Shown piece after piece: positions 8,024-16,603 of a stretch of 64,000 nucleotides of DNA; within the stretch, counting starts at the first letter, position 1, and every line of letters begins with the position of its first letter. The DNA comes from CAVQCJ01 sp963711005 (GTDB lineage Bacteria; Actinomycetota; Actinomycetes; Prado026). The position numbers and the translations under genes were made by a program. Below the pieces are notes generated by a model. It had not been told where the DNA came from and ran no database searches. It worked only from the letters and a program-made list of their open reading frames with translations. The stretch covers positions 1 through 64,000 of the forward strand of contig CAVQCJ010000006.1 in the NCBI GenBank assembly GCA_963711005.1, in the 5' to 3' direction.

Positions 8024-8317
8024 CGGGTTCTCCACCTGGGTCGAGGGCGTGTCCGACGGGGTGTGGAGCTGGTGCCGAGGTCGGCCTTCGGCACGCCCGT
8101 AAGACCTCACGGGGCGGGTGTGCTTACGCGGGCCTTGAGGTGACCTGGCTCACACTCCGCGCAGCGATTTCCCAGTCACTCAAGGTGAGGTGTTTTCGAG
8201 GGTCCGCGCGCGCCTGAGGGGGCCGACTCGGGCCGAGATACGACATCTTCCCGATCCGCCAGGCCCAGCCTTAGCCGCAACCTCGTGAGTGACAGCGGAT
8301 CCCTCCGGAGGTGGCAG
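8024..8317. other. Divergent intergenic region
   Basis: This 294-bp stretch separates a minus-strand small gene from the plus-strand regulator pair. It contains the CRP-like palindrome at 8139-8154. No further gene is supported. Confidence 0.45.
8139..8154. promoter_or_regulatory. CRP/FNR-type palindrome
   Basis: GGTGA-N6-TCACA matches the TGTGA-N6-TCACA pattern of CRP-family regulators at nine of ten positions. It is placed in a divergent promoter region and could act on the small gene to the left or the small ORF and LAL regulator to the right. Single sites of this quality also occur by chance in GC-rich genomes, so function is inferred. Confidence 0.4.
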
Positions 8318-8518
8318 ATGTACGCAGCATCGCGGGTCAGCGCATCGCTGGTCGGTCAGCAGGAGGTCCGCGACCGGTTGGCCGCCGGGCGGGCACGCCC
8401 CGCCCGCGCCGTCCGCTCCTCGCGTCCGAGCCGGTCCCTGTCGCAGCGGAGCGAGTCGGCGGCCACCATCCGCCGGTGGCCGCTCATCGCCGGGATTCTC
8501 GGCTTGGGAGCCCGCTAG
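8318..8518 (+). CDS. Small basic hypothetical protein upstream of the LAL regulator
   Basis: A 66-residue Arg/Ser/Ala-rich protein that ends in a short hydrophobic stretch (WPLIAGILGLGAR). It is supported by a strong ribosome site: GGAG at 8307-8310, seven bases before the ATG at 8318. No family is recognised. Its stop lies 3 nt before the most upstream possible start of the large LuxR-type regulator, so it probably works as a leader or coupled gene of that operon. It is short and low in complexity, so it could also be non-functional. Confidence 0.5.
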   Translation: MYAASRVSASLVGQQEVRDRLAAGRARPARAVRSSRPSRSLSQRSESAATIRRWPLIAGILGLGAR

Positions 8519-8545
8519 GCCGTGAAAGTGGAGGACGATCGGGCC

Positions 8546-11539
8546 GTGACCTCTCGCGTCACCAGCTCACGCATCGTCGGGAGACAGCGACAGCTGTCAC
8601 TGCTCGTCGAGTCGCTCGACGACGTGCGCGACGGCGCGGGCGCGGTCTATGCCCTGGCCGGCGACGCGGGTATCGGCAAGACGCGGCTGCTGCGCGAGGT
8701 AGTGGCCGAGGCCACTGCCCGCGGGTTCCTCGTCACGGTCGGAGCGTGCCTGGACGTGGGCGACGGCCTGATCGCCTACACCCCGGTGGTCGAGGTGGTC
8801 CGACGCCTGGGGTCCCAGCTCGACGCGGCCACACTCGAAGCGGCTTCGGGGCCGTACGCACGGACGTTGGCGCGTCTGGTCCCGACGGCCTTCGCGGCGC
8901 TGACCCACCACCCGGGGGCGGACTCGGCCACGGACGGCGATGCATCGGCCGGGACCGCAGGGCCGGACCGGGTGGCCGAGGCCGTGCGCCACGTCCTCGC
9001 AGAGCTGGGTGCCCGCGCTCCGGTACTGGTCACGATCGAAGACCTGCACTGGTCGGACGAGTCCACCCGGGCCGTGCTCGCGTTCCTCGTCAGGAACGTG
9101 CCCGATCACGTGCTGCTCCTCCTCTCCTACCGGACGGACGAGCTGCACCGGCGGCACCCCCTCCGCGGATTCCTGGCCGAGGCCGACCGCAGCGGTCGCT
9201 GCGAGACGCTGGCTCTCGAGCCGTTCGGTCGCGCCGAGATCGTCGAGCTCGCGGGTGAGATCCTGGGGGCCGAGCCGTCCGGCGCCGTGGTCGGTGAGGT
9301 GCTCGCGAGATCGCAGGGGAACCCGCTGTACGCCGAGGAGCTCCTGACGGCGGCGCCCGGCCAGCGGCTCCCGCCCGGACTGAGCGACCTGATGCTGACC
9401 CGGGTGTACGAGCTGCCGGAGCCGTGCATCGCCGTGCTTCGGGTGGTGGCGGCGGCCGGCGGTCGGGTCAGCCACGACGCGATCGCCGAGCTCACCGACG
9501 ACGACCCGGCCGAGCTGGACCGGTGGCTGCGAGCGGCGGTCGACCAGCACGTCCTCGTCGTCGACGCCGACGCCGACGGGTACGCCTTCCGGCACGCCCT
9601 CCTGGCCGAGGCGGTCTACCAGGACCTTCTTCCGGGGGAGCGGACCCGCCTGCACGCGGCCCTCGCCCGCTCGATGGAACGGGTCATGTCCGCGGGCCCA
9701 GAGCCGACGGCCGCGGCACGCGCGGAGCTCGCCATCCACTGGTGGGAGGCGCACGACCAGGGCAAGGCGTTGCTGGCGTCGGTTGCTGCCGGGATCGCTG
9801 CCGACCAGGCCGGCGCGCCGGCGGAGGCCCATCGCCACTACGACCGCGCCCTCGAGCTCTGGGACGCCGCACCCGAGGCCGCCGCGGACAGCCCGCTGCA
9901 GCGCGTCGACCTGCTCGACCGGGCGACGACGGCGGCGCGGAACTCCGGCGACTACCGCCGCGCCGTCGTGCTGTCGGAGGAGACGATCCGCGCGCTGGAG
10001 GCGGACGGTGCACCGGGCGACCAGCGGGCCGAGGCATGGGGATGGCTCGCGCTCGTCCAGTTCTTCCTCGAGGACCTGCCCGCGATGGCCTACGCGCTGG
10101 GCGAGGCCATGGCCGCGCTGCCGGCCGGGCCGAGTCTGGGACGAGTCCGCCTGCTGCTGCTCAAGGGTTGGCTGCTGCTCAGCTGGGACCGGAACGCCGC
10201 CGCGGTCGAGGTCCTCAGCCAGGCCGCCGACATCGCCCGTGCCTGCGGTGCGCAGTGGGAGGAGGCTCAGGCCCGCTACAGCCAGGGCTTCTGCCTGGTG
10301 TGGCTCGGCCACGCCGACGAGGGCTCGGCTCTGATGGAGGAGGCGCTCGGGCCGGCGGACCGCGACGCCGATCCCGAGTGGCGCGTCGATGTGCGGTCTT
10401 CGCTGGCGATGGGTCGTTGGATGGCCGGTCGGTCCTGGGACGCCGTGGCTCTGCTGCGCGAGACCTACGCCCTGGCCGTGCAGTTCGGCCTGGACCGTTC
10501 CTACGGGGAGTGCGGGTTGTCCGCCCTGATAGACCGGCTGACCGAGCTGGGCCGGCTCGACGAGGCCGAAGAGCTCAGCCGCGCGTACCTGGGGAGCGAC
10601 CGCTCCGAGGACCGGCCGATCGCCTTCGCCGAGATCGACCTGGCCGCCATCCTGCGGCGGCGGGGAGACGTGGCCGGGGCTCGCACACACCTCGACGCGG
10701 GCCTGCGGCTGATGCCGCCCACCGAGCTGCCCTGGGAGCTGGCCGTGATCGCGGTGGCGCAGGCCGAGCAGGCGTTGGCCGAGGACGATCCGGCCCGAGC
10801 CGCGTCCCTGGTCCGCCAGGGGCTGGAGGCGAACCGGGAAGTCGACACCGCACATTTCGTCGCCGTGCTGTGCGCTGTCGGCAGCCGGGCCGAGATGCGC
10901 AGGGCAGCGCTCGCGGCCGGGGCCGGCGCGGCGGACCCGGCCTCCACGGCGGCGCGAGCCCGGCTGGTGGCCGACGGTCTCAGACAACGGCTGCCGGGCC
11001 CGAGGTCGCCGCTCGCGCCCAGGACGCAGGGTTTCGTCGCGGAGATCGACGCGGACTGTGCCGAGGCCGGTACCGCGGTCGCCCTCGAGGCGAGACAGCG
11101 CGCGGTCAGCACGTGGGAGCGACTGGGGGCGGTACCCCGGGCGTGCGACGCACGGGTCCGGCTCGCCGCCGAGCAGGTCGCCAACGGGATCGCGCCGTCC
11201 GACGTGCGGGCCACGCTGGAGCAGGCGCTCCGGGATGCCCGGTCCTGCGGCGCCGGCGACGCGGCGCTCGCGGCCGAGCGGCTGGCGTCGCGGCTGGGCA
11301 TGCGCCTGCGGGGGAGCTCAGCAGGCGATGCCGAGGCCGAGGCGACGGAGCGGCCGGAGCTGACCCCCAGGGAGAACCAGGTGCTCGATCTTCTCGCGGA
11401 CGGTCGGACCAACCGCGCCATCGCCCAGACACTGTTCATCAGTGAGAAGACGGTCAGCGTCCACGTCTCGAACATCCTCGGCAAGCTCGGCGTCAGCAAC
11501 CGCACGGAGGCTGCGGCGACGCTCCGAGCCGTCCGTTGA
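8546..11539 (+). CDS. LAL-type LuxR-family ATPase transcriptional regulator
   Basis: A protein of about 1000 residues: N-terminal AAA/NACHT-like ATPase with Walker A GDAGIGKT near residues 40-47 and Walker B-like VTIEDLHWSDE, a long alpha-helical TPR-like middle, and a C-terminal LuxR helix-turn-helix (ELTPRENQVLDLLADG, then NRAIAQTLFISEKTVSVHVSNIL). Large ATP-binding LuxR regulators of this design activate operons, often for secondary metabolism or sugar use, when a ligand binds the TPR region. I prefer the GTG at 8546 because GGAGG lies 11 nt upstream; a GTG at 8522 would add eight residues. No obvious target operon adjoins; the following gene converges on it. Confidence 0.9.
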   Translation: MTSRVTSSRIVGRQRQLSLLVESLDDVRDGAGAVYALAGDAGIGKTRLLREVVAEATARGFLVTVGACLDVGDGLIAYTPVVEVVRRLGSQLDAATLEAASGPYARTLARLVPTAFAALTHHPGADSATDGDASAGTAGPDRVAEAVRHVLAELGARAPVLVTIEDLHWSDESTRAVLAFLVRNVPDHVLLLLSYRTDELHRRHPLRGFLAEADRSGRCETLALEPFGRAEIVELAGEILGAEPSGAVVGEVLARSQGNPLYAEELLTAAPGQRLPPGLSDLMLTRVYELPEPCIAVLRVVAAAGGRVSHDAIAELTDDDPAELDRWLRAAVDQHVLVVDADADGYAFRHALLAEAVYQDLLPGERTRLHAALARSMERVMSAGPEPTAAARAELAIHWWEAHDQGKALLASVAAGIAADQAGAPAEAHRHYDRALELWDAAPEAAADSPLQRVDLLDRATTAARNSGDYRRAVVLSEETIRALEADGAPGDQRAEAWGWLALVQFFLEDLPAMAYALGEAMAALPAGPSLGRVRLLLLKGWLLLSWDRNAAAVEVLSQAADIARACGAQWEEAQARYSQGFCLVWLGHADEGSALMEEALGPADRDADPEWRVDVRSSLAMGRWMAGRSWDAVALLRETYALAVQFGLDRSYGECGLSALIDRLTELGRLDEAEELSRAYLGSDRSEDRPIAFAEIDLAAILRRRGDVAGARTHLDAGLRLMPPTELPWELAVIAVAQAEQALAEDDPARAASLVRQGLEANREVDTAHFVAVLCAVGSRAEMRRAALAAGAGAADPASTAARARLVADGLRQRLPGPRSPLAPRTQGFVAEIDADCAEAGTAVALEARQRAVSTWERLGAVPRACDARVRLAAEQVANGIAPSDVRATLEQALRDARSCGAGDAALAAERLASRLGMRLRGSSAGDAEAEATERPELTPRENQVLDLLADGRTNRAIAQTLFISEKTVSVHVSNILGKLGVSNRTEAAATLRAVR

Positions 11540-11572
11540 CCGCTCCGCTCACGTCCCGTCGGCGCACCGGCG

Positions 11573-12541
11573 TCAGCGCGACAGGCTCAGTGGGATGCCG
11601 TCGTCGACGCCCACAACCACTCGGTTTCCGAGTGCCGCGTCGAGCGGGACGCTCACCTGCCGAGCGAATCCGATGTCGGCGCAGGCGATTCCCAGCGTCG
11701 GGCTCGGATCGGCGCCGTGACGCGTCTGGAAGATCGACACGCCGACGGCCCAGCGAGTCTGGACGACGAAGGCCGCGTACTCCTTGTCGCAAGGTCCTGT
11801 CCCGGCGTGCGCACCCACGAATGTGACGGTGAGCGACCGCGTGTCGGAGCCGACCGGTGGCGCCAGCCCCAGGGGCGAGTACCCGCTGACCGGTGCCGGA
11901 TACACAGCGGGGGGCGCGACCGCCAGCACGGATACCGGCGCGGAGACTCCCTCGAGGTCGAACAGCCAGGCCGGCAGTGCCCTCGGCCCGCGGTCCGTCG
12001 CGAACTCGGCCGAACCCAAGCGGATGTCCGTGATGCGCAGGGCCGGGGCGCGCGTCGCCGCCTGCCCGGCCCCGATCGCCCGGAGCGTCGCCAGCGCCTG
12101 GTCCGCCGGGACGAGCGGGTAGCCGGCCGACTGGGCCGGCGCGGTCGGGACCTGGCCGTCGAAGACGAAGTTGCCCTCGGAGAACGCGAGCTTCCCATCG
12201 CCGGACCCGAACCCGTCGGCCGGGTCGTTCACCTTCGGCCCCGTGAGCACGATCGGCCGCGGGCTGGCGGTGACCGGGAACGAGCGCCACAGGTCGGTCC
12301 CGGTCGACGATGCATGAGCCGGCGGCACGGTCGTCGCGCCCGGCCCTGTCTGGGCGACCGAGACGGACACCACGACCGCGACCGAGACCACGCTGCAGAC
12401 TCCGGCGGCCGTCCAGCCGCGCCTGGCGCGCCTGAGCCGACGTCCGGACGCGAGCGCCTGCTGCGGTAGCTGCGCCGAGATCGGCGGCGCGTCGCTGACG
12501 GCAGCCACGAAGAGCTCGTGCAGGTCGGTGCCGGACATCAT
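11573..12541 (-). CDS. Membrane-anchored partner of the SigE-family sigma factor
   Basis: A 322-residue protein with about 40 cytoplasmic residues including a basic stretch (RRLRRARR), one membrane segment (about 44-63) and a large outer domain with no family I can name. The ATG at 12541 overlaps the sigma-factor stop (ATGA), so it is made from the same message and coupled to it. In SigE-family loci of actinomycetes a gene in this place often encodes an anti-sigma-like or signal-input protein. No zinc anti-sigma HxxxCxxC motif is present, so an anti-sigma role is only suggested by position and topology. It converges on the LAL regulator with 33 bp between stops. Confidence 0.7.
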   Translation of the reverse strand: MMSGTDLHELFVAAVSDAPPISAQLPQQALASGRRLRRARRGWTAAGVCSVVSVAVVVSVSVAQTGPGATTVPPAHASSTGTDLWRSFPVTASPRPIVLTGPKVNDPADGFGSGDGKLAFSEGNFVFDGQVPTAPAQSAGYPLVPADQALATLRAIGAGQAATRAPALRITDIRLGSAEFATDRGPRALPAWLFDLEGVSAPVSVLAVAPPAVYPAPVSGYSPLGLAPPVGSDTRSLTVTFVGAHAGTGPCDKEYAAFVVQTRWAVGVSIFQTRHGADPSPTLGIACADIGFARQVSVPLDAALGNRVVVGVDDGIPLSLSR

Positions 12542-13056
12542 TCGTCTCCTCGAACGTCGATGAGGGTGCCGTGTCGCGCCAGCTCGGTGCGCAGGGCGTC
12601 CAGGCCTCGGGCGGTGAGGCTCTTGACGGTTCCCTCCGGGGCCTGCATCAGGTCAGCCACGGTCGAGACGGCCAGGTCGTCCCAGAACCGAAGCACCAGG
12701 ACCAGGCGCTGGCGCGGCGGCAGCCGGTCGAGCGCGCGGATGAGGTCGAGGCGGTCCTCCGGAAGGTCGTCGGTGCGGTCGGCTTCGGCGACGCCGCCGG
12801 ACGGCTCGGCGGTCGGGACCTCCGAGTAACGCGCGAGCCGGGTCCGGTCCAGGTACAGCCGCAGCAAGGTCTTGCGGGCGTACGGGTCCAGTGCGTCACG
12901 GCGCGACAGCCGGCTCCAGCGAGGGTACAGACGCGCGAAGGTGTCCTGGACCAGGTCCTCGGCGGCGTGCCAGTCCCCGCACAGGAGGTAGGCCGTGCGG
13001 CGCAGAGCGGGGCCGCGGGCAGCCGCGAACGACACGAACTCCTCGTCGTGCGCCAT
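12538..13056 (-). CDS. SigE-family ECF RNA polymerase sigma factor
   Basis: A 172-residue ECF sigma factor of the actinobacterial SigE group. Region 2 is seen in ALRRTAYLLCGDWHAAEDLVQDTFARLY and region 4 in LPPRQRLVLVLRFWDDLAVSTVADLM with the recognition helix at APEGTVKSLTARGLDAL (these stretches are described here only by their key residues). It lacks region 3, as expected for ECF factors. The ATG at 13056 follows a strong GGAGGTCGCC site. The next gene in the operon overlaps it by four bases and is membrane-anchored, a likely signal partner. The signal and regulon are unknown. Confidence 0.9.
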   Translation of the reverse strand: MAHDEEFVSFAAARGPALRRTAYLLCGDWHAAEDLVQDTFARLYPRWSRLSRRDALDPYARKTLLRLYLDRTRLARYSEVPTAEPSGGVAEADRTDDLPEDRLDLIRALDRLPPRQRLVLVLRFWDDLAVSTVADLMQAPEGTVKSLTARGLDALRTELARHGTLIDVRGDE

Positions 13057-13096
13057 CGGCGACCTCCTACCCGATCATCACGGGTTCAGAGGTCGA

Positions 13097-13480
13097 TCAG
13101 GTTCCGTCGGTTCCGGGTTCGTCCGGACGGAAGTGCGGGTTGTGGATCAGGCCGAGGATGGTGCCGTCCGGCGTGCGTACCGTCGCGGTCACGATCCCGT
13201 CGCCGACCTCGCTCGCCGGCACGTGGACGGACGCCCCGGCCGCGACCACCTCGCTGACCGCCCCGTCCACGTCGTCGACGCCCCAGTAGACGAGCGCTCC
13301 GTCGGCGGGGTCGGCGTCGGGCAGCAGGCCGAGCTCGTACCCGGCGACCTCGAAACCCACGTAGAACGGCTGTTCGAAGTACGGCTCGACGCCCAGCACC
13401 TGCGTCCACCACTGCTTCGCGGAGTCGAGGTCGGGGGCGGGGTAGATGGCGGTCCGCAGGCCGCTCAACGAGAGGGTCAT
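13097..13480 (-). CDS. VOC family protein
   Basis: A 127-residue vicinal-oxygen-chelate protein: first half TAIYPAPDLDSAKQWWTQVLG followed by the usual strands, second half YWGVDDVDGAVSEVVAAGA and RTPDGTILGLIHNP. It resembles small glyoxalase/bleomycin-resistance-like proteins, whose substrate cannot be assigned here. The ATG at 13480 is right for the family's first strand. It lies 40 bp upstream of the sigma factor on the same strand but has its own spacing and may or may not belong to that operon. It is divergent from the flavoprotein reductase at 13543. Confidence 0.85.
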   Translation of the reverse strand: MTLSLSGLRTAIYPAPDLDSAKQWWTQVLGVEPYFEQPFYVGFEVAGYELGLLPDADPADGALVYWGVDDVDGAVSEVVAAGASVHVPASEVGDGIVTATVRTPDGTILGLIHNPHFRPDEPGTDGT

Positions 13481-13542
13481 GGCCGCAGCATGCCCGGTTA
13501 GGGTGACAGGACGGGGACCGGGGCGAGAAGGGCGGCGCAGTC

Positions 13543-14805
13543 GTGAGCCAGGACCGGACGTTCGTTGTCGTCGGCGGCGGGCTGGCCGGGGCGAAGGCCG
13601 CCCAGACGCTGCGCGAAGAGGGGTTCGACGGGCGGGTCGTGCTCGCGTCGGCCGAGCCGGAGCGGCCGTACGAGCGCCCGCCGCTGTCCAAGGGCTACCT
13701 CGCCGGCTCGGCCGAGCGGTCGTCCGCGTTCGTGCACGACGAGTCCTGGTACGGCGAGCACGACGTCGACCTCCGCCTGTCGACGCCCGTGGTCGGGGTG
13801 CACGCTGCCGCCCGCACCGTGACGCTGACCGGGGGTGAGCAGCTCGGGTACGACAAGCTGCTGATCGCCACGGGGTCCTCGCCCCGGCGGCTCACCGTCC
13901 CCGGCGCCGACCTGGACGGCGTCCTGTACCTGCGGATGATCGAGGACGCCGACGTGCTGCGCGAGGCCCTCTCCGGTGGCGGCCGGCGGGTCGTGGTGGT
14001 CGGGGCCGGCTGGATCGGCCTGGAGACCGCCTCGGCCGCTCGCGGCTACGGCAACGAGGTCACCGTGATCGAGCCGCAGCCGGTTCCGCTGCGGGCGGCC
14101 CTGGGCGACGAGCTGGGCGCGGTGTTCGCCGACCTGCATCGCGAGCACGGCGTCGCCCTGCGCCTCGGCACCGGCCTGCGCGAGCTGACCGGAACCGGGG
14201 GCCGGGTGACCGGCGTCGTCACCGACGGCGGCGACGCGGTCCCGGCCGACGTCGTGGTCGTCGGCGTCGGCATCGTCCCCAACGTCGGGCTGGCCGAGCA
14301 GGCCGGCCTCGAGGTCGACAACGGGATCCTCGCCGGCTCCGACCTGCGCACCTCGGACGCCGACGTCTTCGCAGCGGGCGACGTGGCGAACGCGTACCAC
14401 CCGCTGCTCGGTCGCCGGCTGCGCGTGGAGCACTGGGCGAACGCCCTGCACGGCGGTCCGGCCGCGGCGCGTTCGATGCTCGGCCAGGACGTGTCGTACG
14501 ACCGGGTCCCGTACTTCTACACCGACCAGTACGACCTCGGGATGGAGTACTCGGGCTCGGTCGGTCCGGCCGGCTACGACGCGGTCGTCTACCGGGGCGA
14601 CCTCGCGGCCCGGGAGTTCATCGCGTTCTGGCTGCTGGACGGTCGGGTGCAGGCCGGGATGAACGTGAACGTCTGGGACGTGACCGCCGACGTCCAGGAG
14701 CTCGTCAGGTCCGGTGCCGCCGGCGCGGTCGTCGACCCGGACCGCCTCGTCGACCCGTCCGTGCCGTTGAGCGACCTGATCGGAGCGCCCGGCGCCCGCG
14801 GGTAG
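13543..14805 (+). CDS. FAD-dependent ferredoxin/rubredoxin reductase-like oxidoreductase
   Basis: A 420-residue pyridine-nucleotide-disulfide-type flavoprotein. FAD motif VVGGGLAG is at residues 9-16, a second GxGxxG for NAD(P)H occurs in VVVGAGWIGLETA (about 149-158), and the ATG/GD motifs are LLIATGSSPR and DVFAAGDVAN. The C-terminal domain belongs to the reductase C fold of ferredoxin reductases that feed P450s or Rieske oxygenases. There is no ferredoxin or oxygenase gene next door, so its partner is elsewhere. It starts with GTG at 13543. A glycosyltransferase follows after 56 bp. Confidence 0.88.
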   Translation: MSQDRTFVVVGGGLAGAKAAQTLREEGFDGRVVLASAEPERPYERPPLSKGYLAGSAERSSAFVHDESWYGEHDVDLRLSTPVVGVHAAARTVTLTGGEQLGYDKLLIATGSSPRRLTVPGADLDGVLYLRMIEDADVLREALSGGGRRVVVVGAGWIGLETASAARGYGNEVTVIEPQPVPLRAALGDELGAVFADLHREHGVALRLGTGLRELTGTGGRVTGVVTDGGDAVPADVVVVGVGIVPNVGLAEQAGLEVDNGILAGSDLRTSDADVFAAGDVANAYHPLLGRRLRVEHWANALHGGPAAARSMLGQDVSYDRVPYFYTDQYDLGMEYSGSVGPAGYDAVVYRGDLAAREFIAFWLLDGRVQAGMNVNVWDVTADVQELVRSGAAGAVVDPDRLVDPSVPLSDLIGAPGARG

Positions 14806-14861
14806 CCTGGCCGCCCGGGCGAGCGCCCGGGCCCCGCTCCGGCACTCCAGGAGGTCGTCGC

Positions 14862-16073
14862 GTGCCCGGCTCCGCCGCCTCGCCGCCGGCCGCCGTCGCG
14901 ATCCTGGCGCCGGTCCTGGGCTCGCGGACCGCGCGCCGGCTGCTCTGGGTGCTCGCCGCGGTGCTCTGGACGTGCATGGTCGTCATCCAGGTCAGGCGGG
15001 GCAACCCGCTCGGCTGGCTGGACCTGCGCGTGTACCGCGACTCGGTCCACCAGTTCGGCGACGGCCGGCCGCTGTACGACATCACCGTCACCGAGGCCGG
15101 ACTGCCGTTCACGTACCCGCCGATCGCGATCTTCGTCCTGGCCCCGCTGGCCTGGCTGCCGTTCCCGCTGGCGGCCGCGACCCTGCTCGTGCTCAGCGGG
15201 CTCGCTGTGCTGGCCACCTGCTGGGGATGTCTGCAGCCGCTGGCCGGCGGTCGTCCGACGCTGGCGCTGGCGGCGGCGGTCGCCGGCGGAGCGCTGTTCC
15301 TCGAACCGGTCTGGTCGGCCCTCAACTACGGGCAGGTGGACCTCCTGCTGGTGGCCGCGGTCACTCTCGACATGATCGTGGTCCCGGCCCGGTTCCGCGG
15401 GGTGCTGACCGGGGTGCTCGCCGCGGTGAAGCTGACGCCGCTGGTCTTCCTGCTGCTGCTCGTGCTGCGCCGGGACCGCCGGGCCGTGGTCCGGGTCCTG
15501 GTCACGTTCGCGGTGCTCACGCTGGTCGCGGCGGTCGCCCTCCCGCACGAGTCGGCGTACTACTGGTTCCACGCGTTGCGCGACCCGGCCCGCATCGGCC
15601 CACCGGCGTACGTCGGCAACCTGTCCACGTACGCCGCGCTGGAGCGTTTCTGGGGTGACGGTGCGCCCACGCACGCGCTGTGGCTCGTGCTGGCCGCGGT
15701 CGTGCTGGCGGCGACGGTCGTAGCGGTGCGACGTTCGATCGCGCTGGGCCATCAGCTGGTGCCGCTGGCGATGGTCGCGCTGGCCGGCCTGCTGTGCTCG
15801 CCGATCTCGTGGGACCACCACTGGGCCTGGGTCGTGGTGCTCGCGTTCGCCACCGTCGAGCTCTGGACCTGGAGCCGCCCGGCCGCCTCGGTCGCCGCCG
15901 CGCTGGTCGTCGCCACCGCGGTGCTGAACCCCAAGTGGCTCGACGCCGCACAGCGGGCCGGCCGGCTGTCCGGCCCGGACCGCGCCGTGACCGCCAACGT
16001 CTGGGTGTACCTGGGTTACGCGCTGCTGGCGACGCTGCTGGTCAGCTCTCTACGGCGGCGCAGCCGGACTTGA
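14862..16073 (+). CDS. GT87-family polyprenol-phosphate-mannose-dependent mannosyltransferase
   Basis: A 403-residue multi-spanning protein of glycosyltransferase family 87. About ten hydrophobic segments are seen; the family's early loop DLRVYRDSVHQFGDGRPLYD, which contains the catalytic Asp, follows the first membrane span (about residues 52-70), and FTYPPIAIFVLAPLAWLP is also typical. Members add alpha-1,2-mannose to lipomannan or related envelope glycans outside the membrane, using a lipid-linked mannose. The GTG start at 14862 has GGAGGTC just upstream. Its 3' end overlaps the convergent MarR gene by 32 bp, so one message could be antisense to the other's end. Confidence 0.87.
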   Translation: MPGSAASPPAAVAILAPVLGSRTARRLLWVLAAVLWTCMVVIQVRRGNPLGWLDLRVYRDSVHQFGDGRPLYDITVTEAGLPFTYPPIAIFVLAPLAWLPFPLAAATLLVLSGLAVLATCWGCLQPLAGGRPTLALAAAVAGGALFLEPVWSALNYGQVDLLLVAAVTLDMIVVPARFRGVLTGVLAAVKLTPLVFLLLLVLRRDRRAVVRVLVTFAVLTLVAAVALPHESAYYWFHALRDPARIGPPAYVGNLSTYAALERFWGDGAPTHALWLVLAAVVLAATVVAVRRSIALGHQLVPLAMVALAGLLCSPISWDHHWAWVVVLAFATVELWTWSRPAASVAAALVVATAVLNPKWLDAAQRAGRLSGPDRAVTANVWVYLGYALLATLLVSSLRRRSRT

Positions 16074-16542
16074 GCCGCTCGGACACCCGCGCGGAGAGCA
16101 GGCCGAGCTGGGCGAACTCCTCGGGGGTCATCGTGTCGACCAGCCAGGCGCGGACGGACCTCACGTGGTCCGGCGCGGCGGCGACGAGCGCCTCCCAGCC
16201 CCTGTCGGTGAGCACCGCGTAGGCACCGCGACGGTCCTGCAGGCATCCTTGACGCTGCACGAGACCGGCCTCTTCCATCCGGGAGATCTGGTGCGACAGC
16301 CGGCTCTTGGACGCCAGCGTCCGGCCGGCCAGCTCGCTCATCCGCAGCCGCCGCTCGGGGGACTCGGAGAGCCGGACCATCACCTCGTACTCGGCCATGC
16401 TCAGGCCGTGCTGGGCCTTCATGTCCCGCTCGAGCCGCTCCTGGAGCAGCACGTTCGCGGAGATCCAGGCGCGCCACGAGACCTGCTCCTCGGCGCTGAG
16501 CCAGCGCACGTCCGTGGTCCGGGCGGTCGGCTGGGCAGACAT
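16042..16542 (-). CDS. MarR-family transcriptional regulator
   Basis: A winged-helix MarR regulator of 166 residues from the ATG at 16542; a GTG at 16572 would give 176. The DNA-binding core reads LSMAEYEVMVRLSE, then MSELAGRTLASKSRLSHQISRMEEAGLVQRQGC and a wing with DRRGAYAVLTDRG. MarR proteins usually repress their own gene or a neighbour and release DNA on binding a phenolic or oxidant ligand. The AT-rich TTCAACTATT just upstream of the start is a candidate half operator. It converges with the GT87 gene and overlaps its end by 32 bp; upstream lies ppgK on the same strand, 61 bp away. Confidence 0.88.
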   Translation of the reverse strand: MSAQPTARTTDVRWLSAEEQVSWRAWISANVLLQERLERDMKAQHGLSMAEYEVMVRLSESPERRLRMSELAGRTLASKSRLSHQISRMEEAGLVQRQGCLQDRRGAYAVLTDRGWEALVAAAPDHVRSVRAWLVDTMTPEEFAQLGLLSARVSERLKSGCAAVES

Positions 16543-16603
16543 GCGACCAAGAATAGTTGAATCGCGTACCACAAACCACCCGGACCCGAGTCGACGCGGC
16601 GGG

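Noticed and set aside
8522..8545. GTG at 8522 as start of the LAL regulator
   Set aside because: It is possible, but GGAGG at 8530-8534 fits the GTG at 8546, and the extra eight residues are not conserved-looking; kept as an alternative only.
8597..10987. 796-codon frame on the minus strand inside the LAL regulator
   Set aside because: No family features; a GC-rich shadow of the regulator gene.
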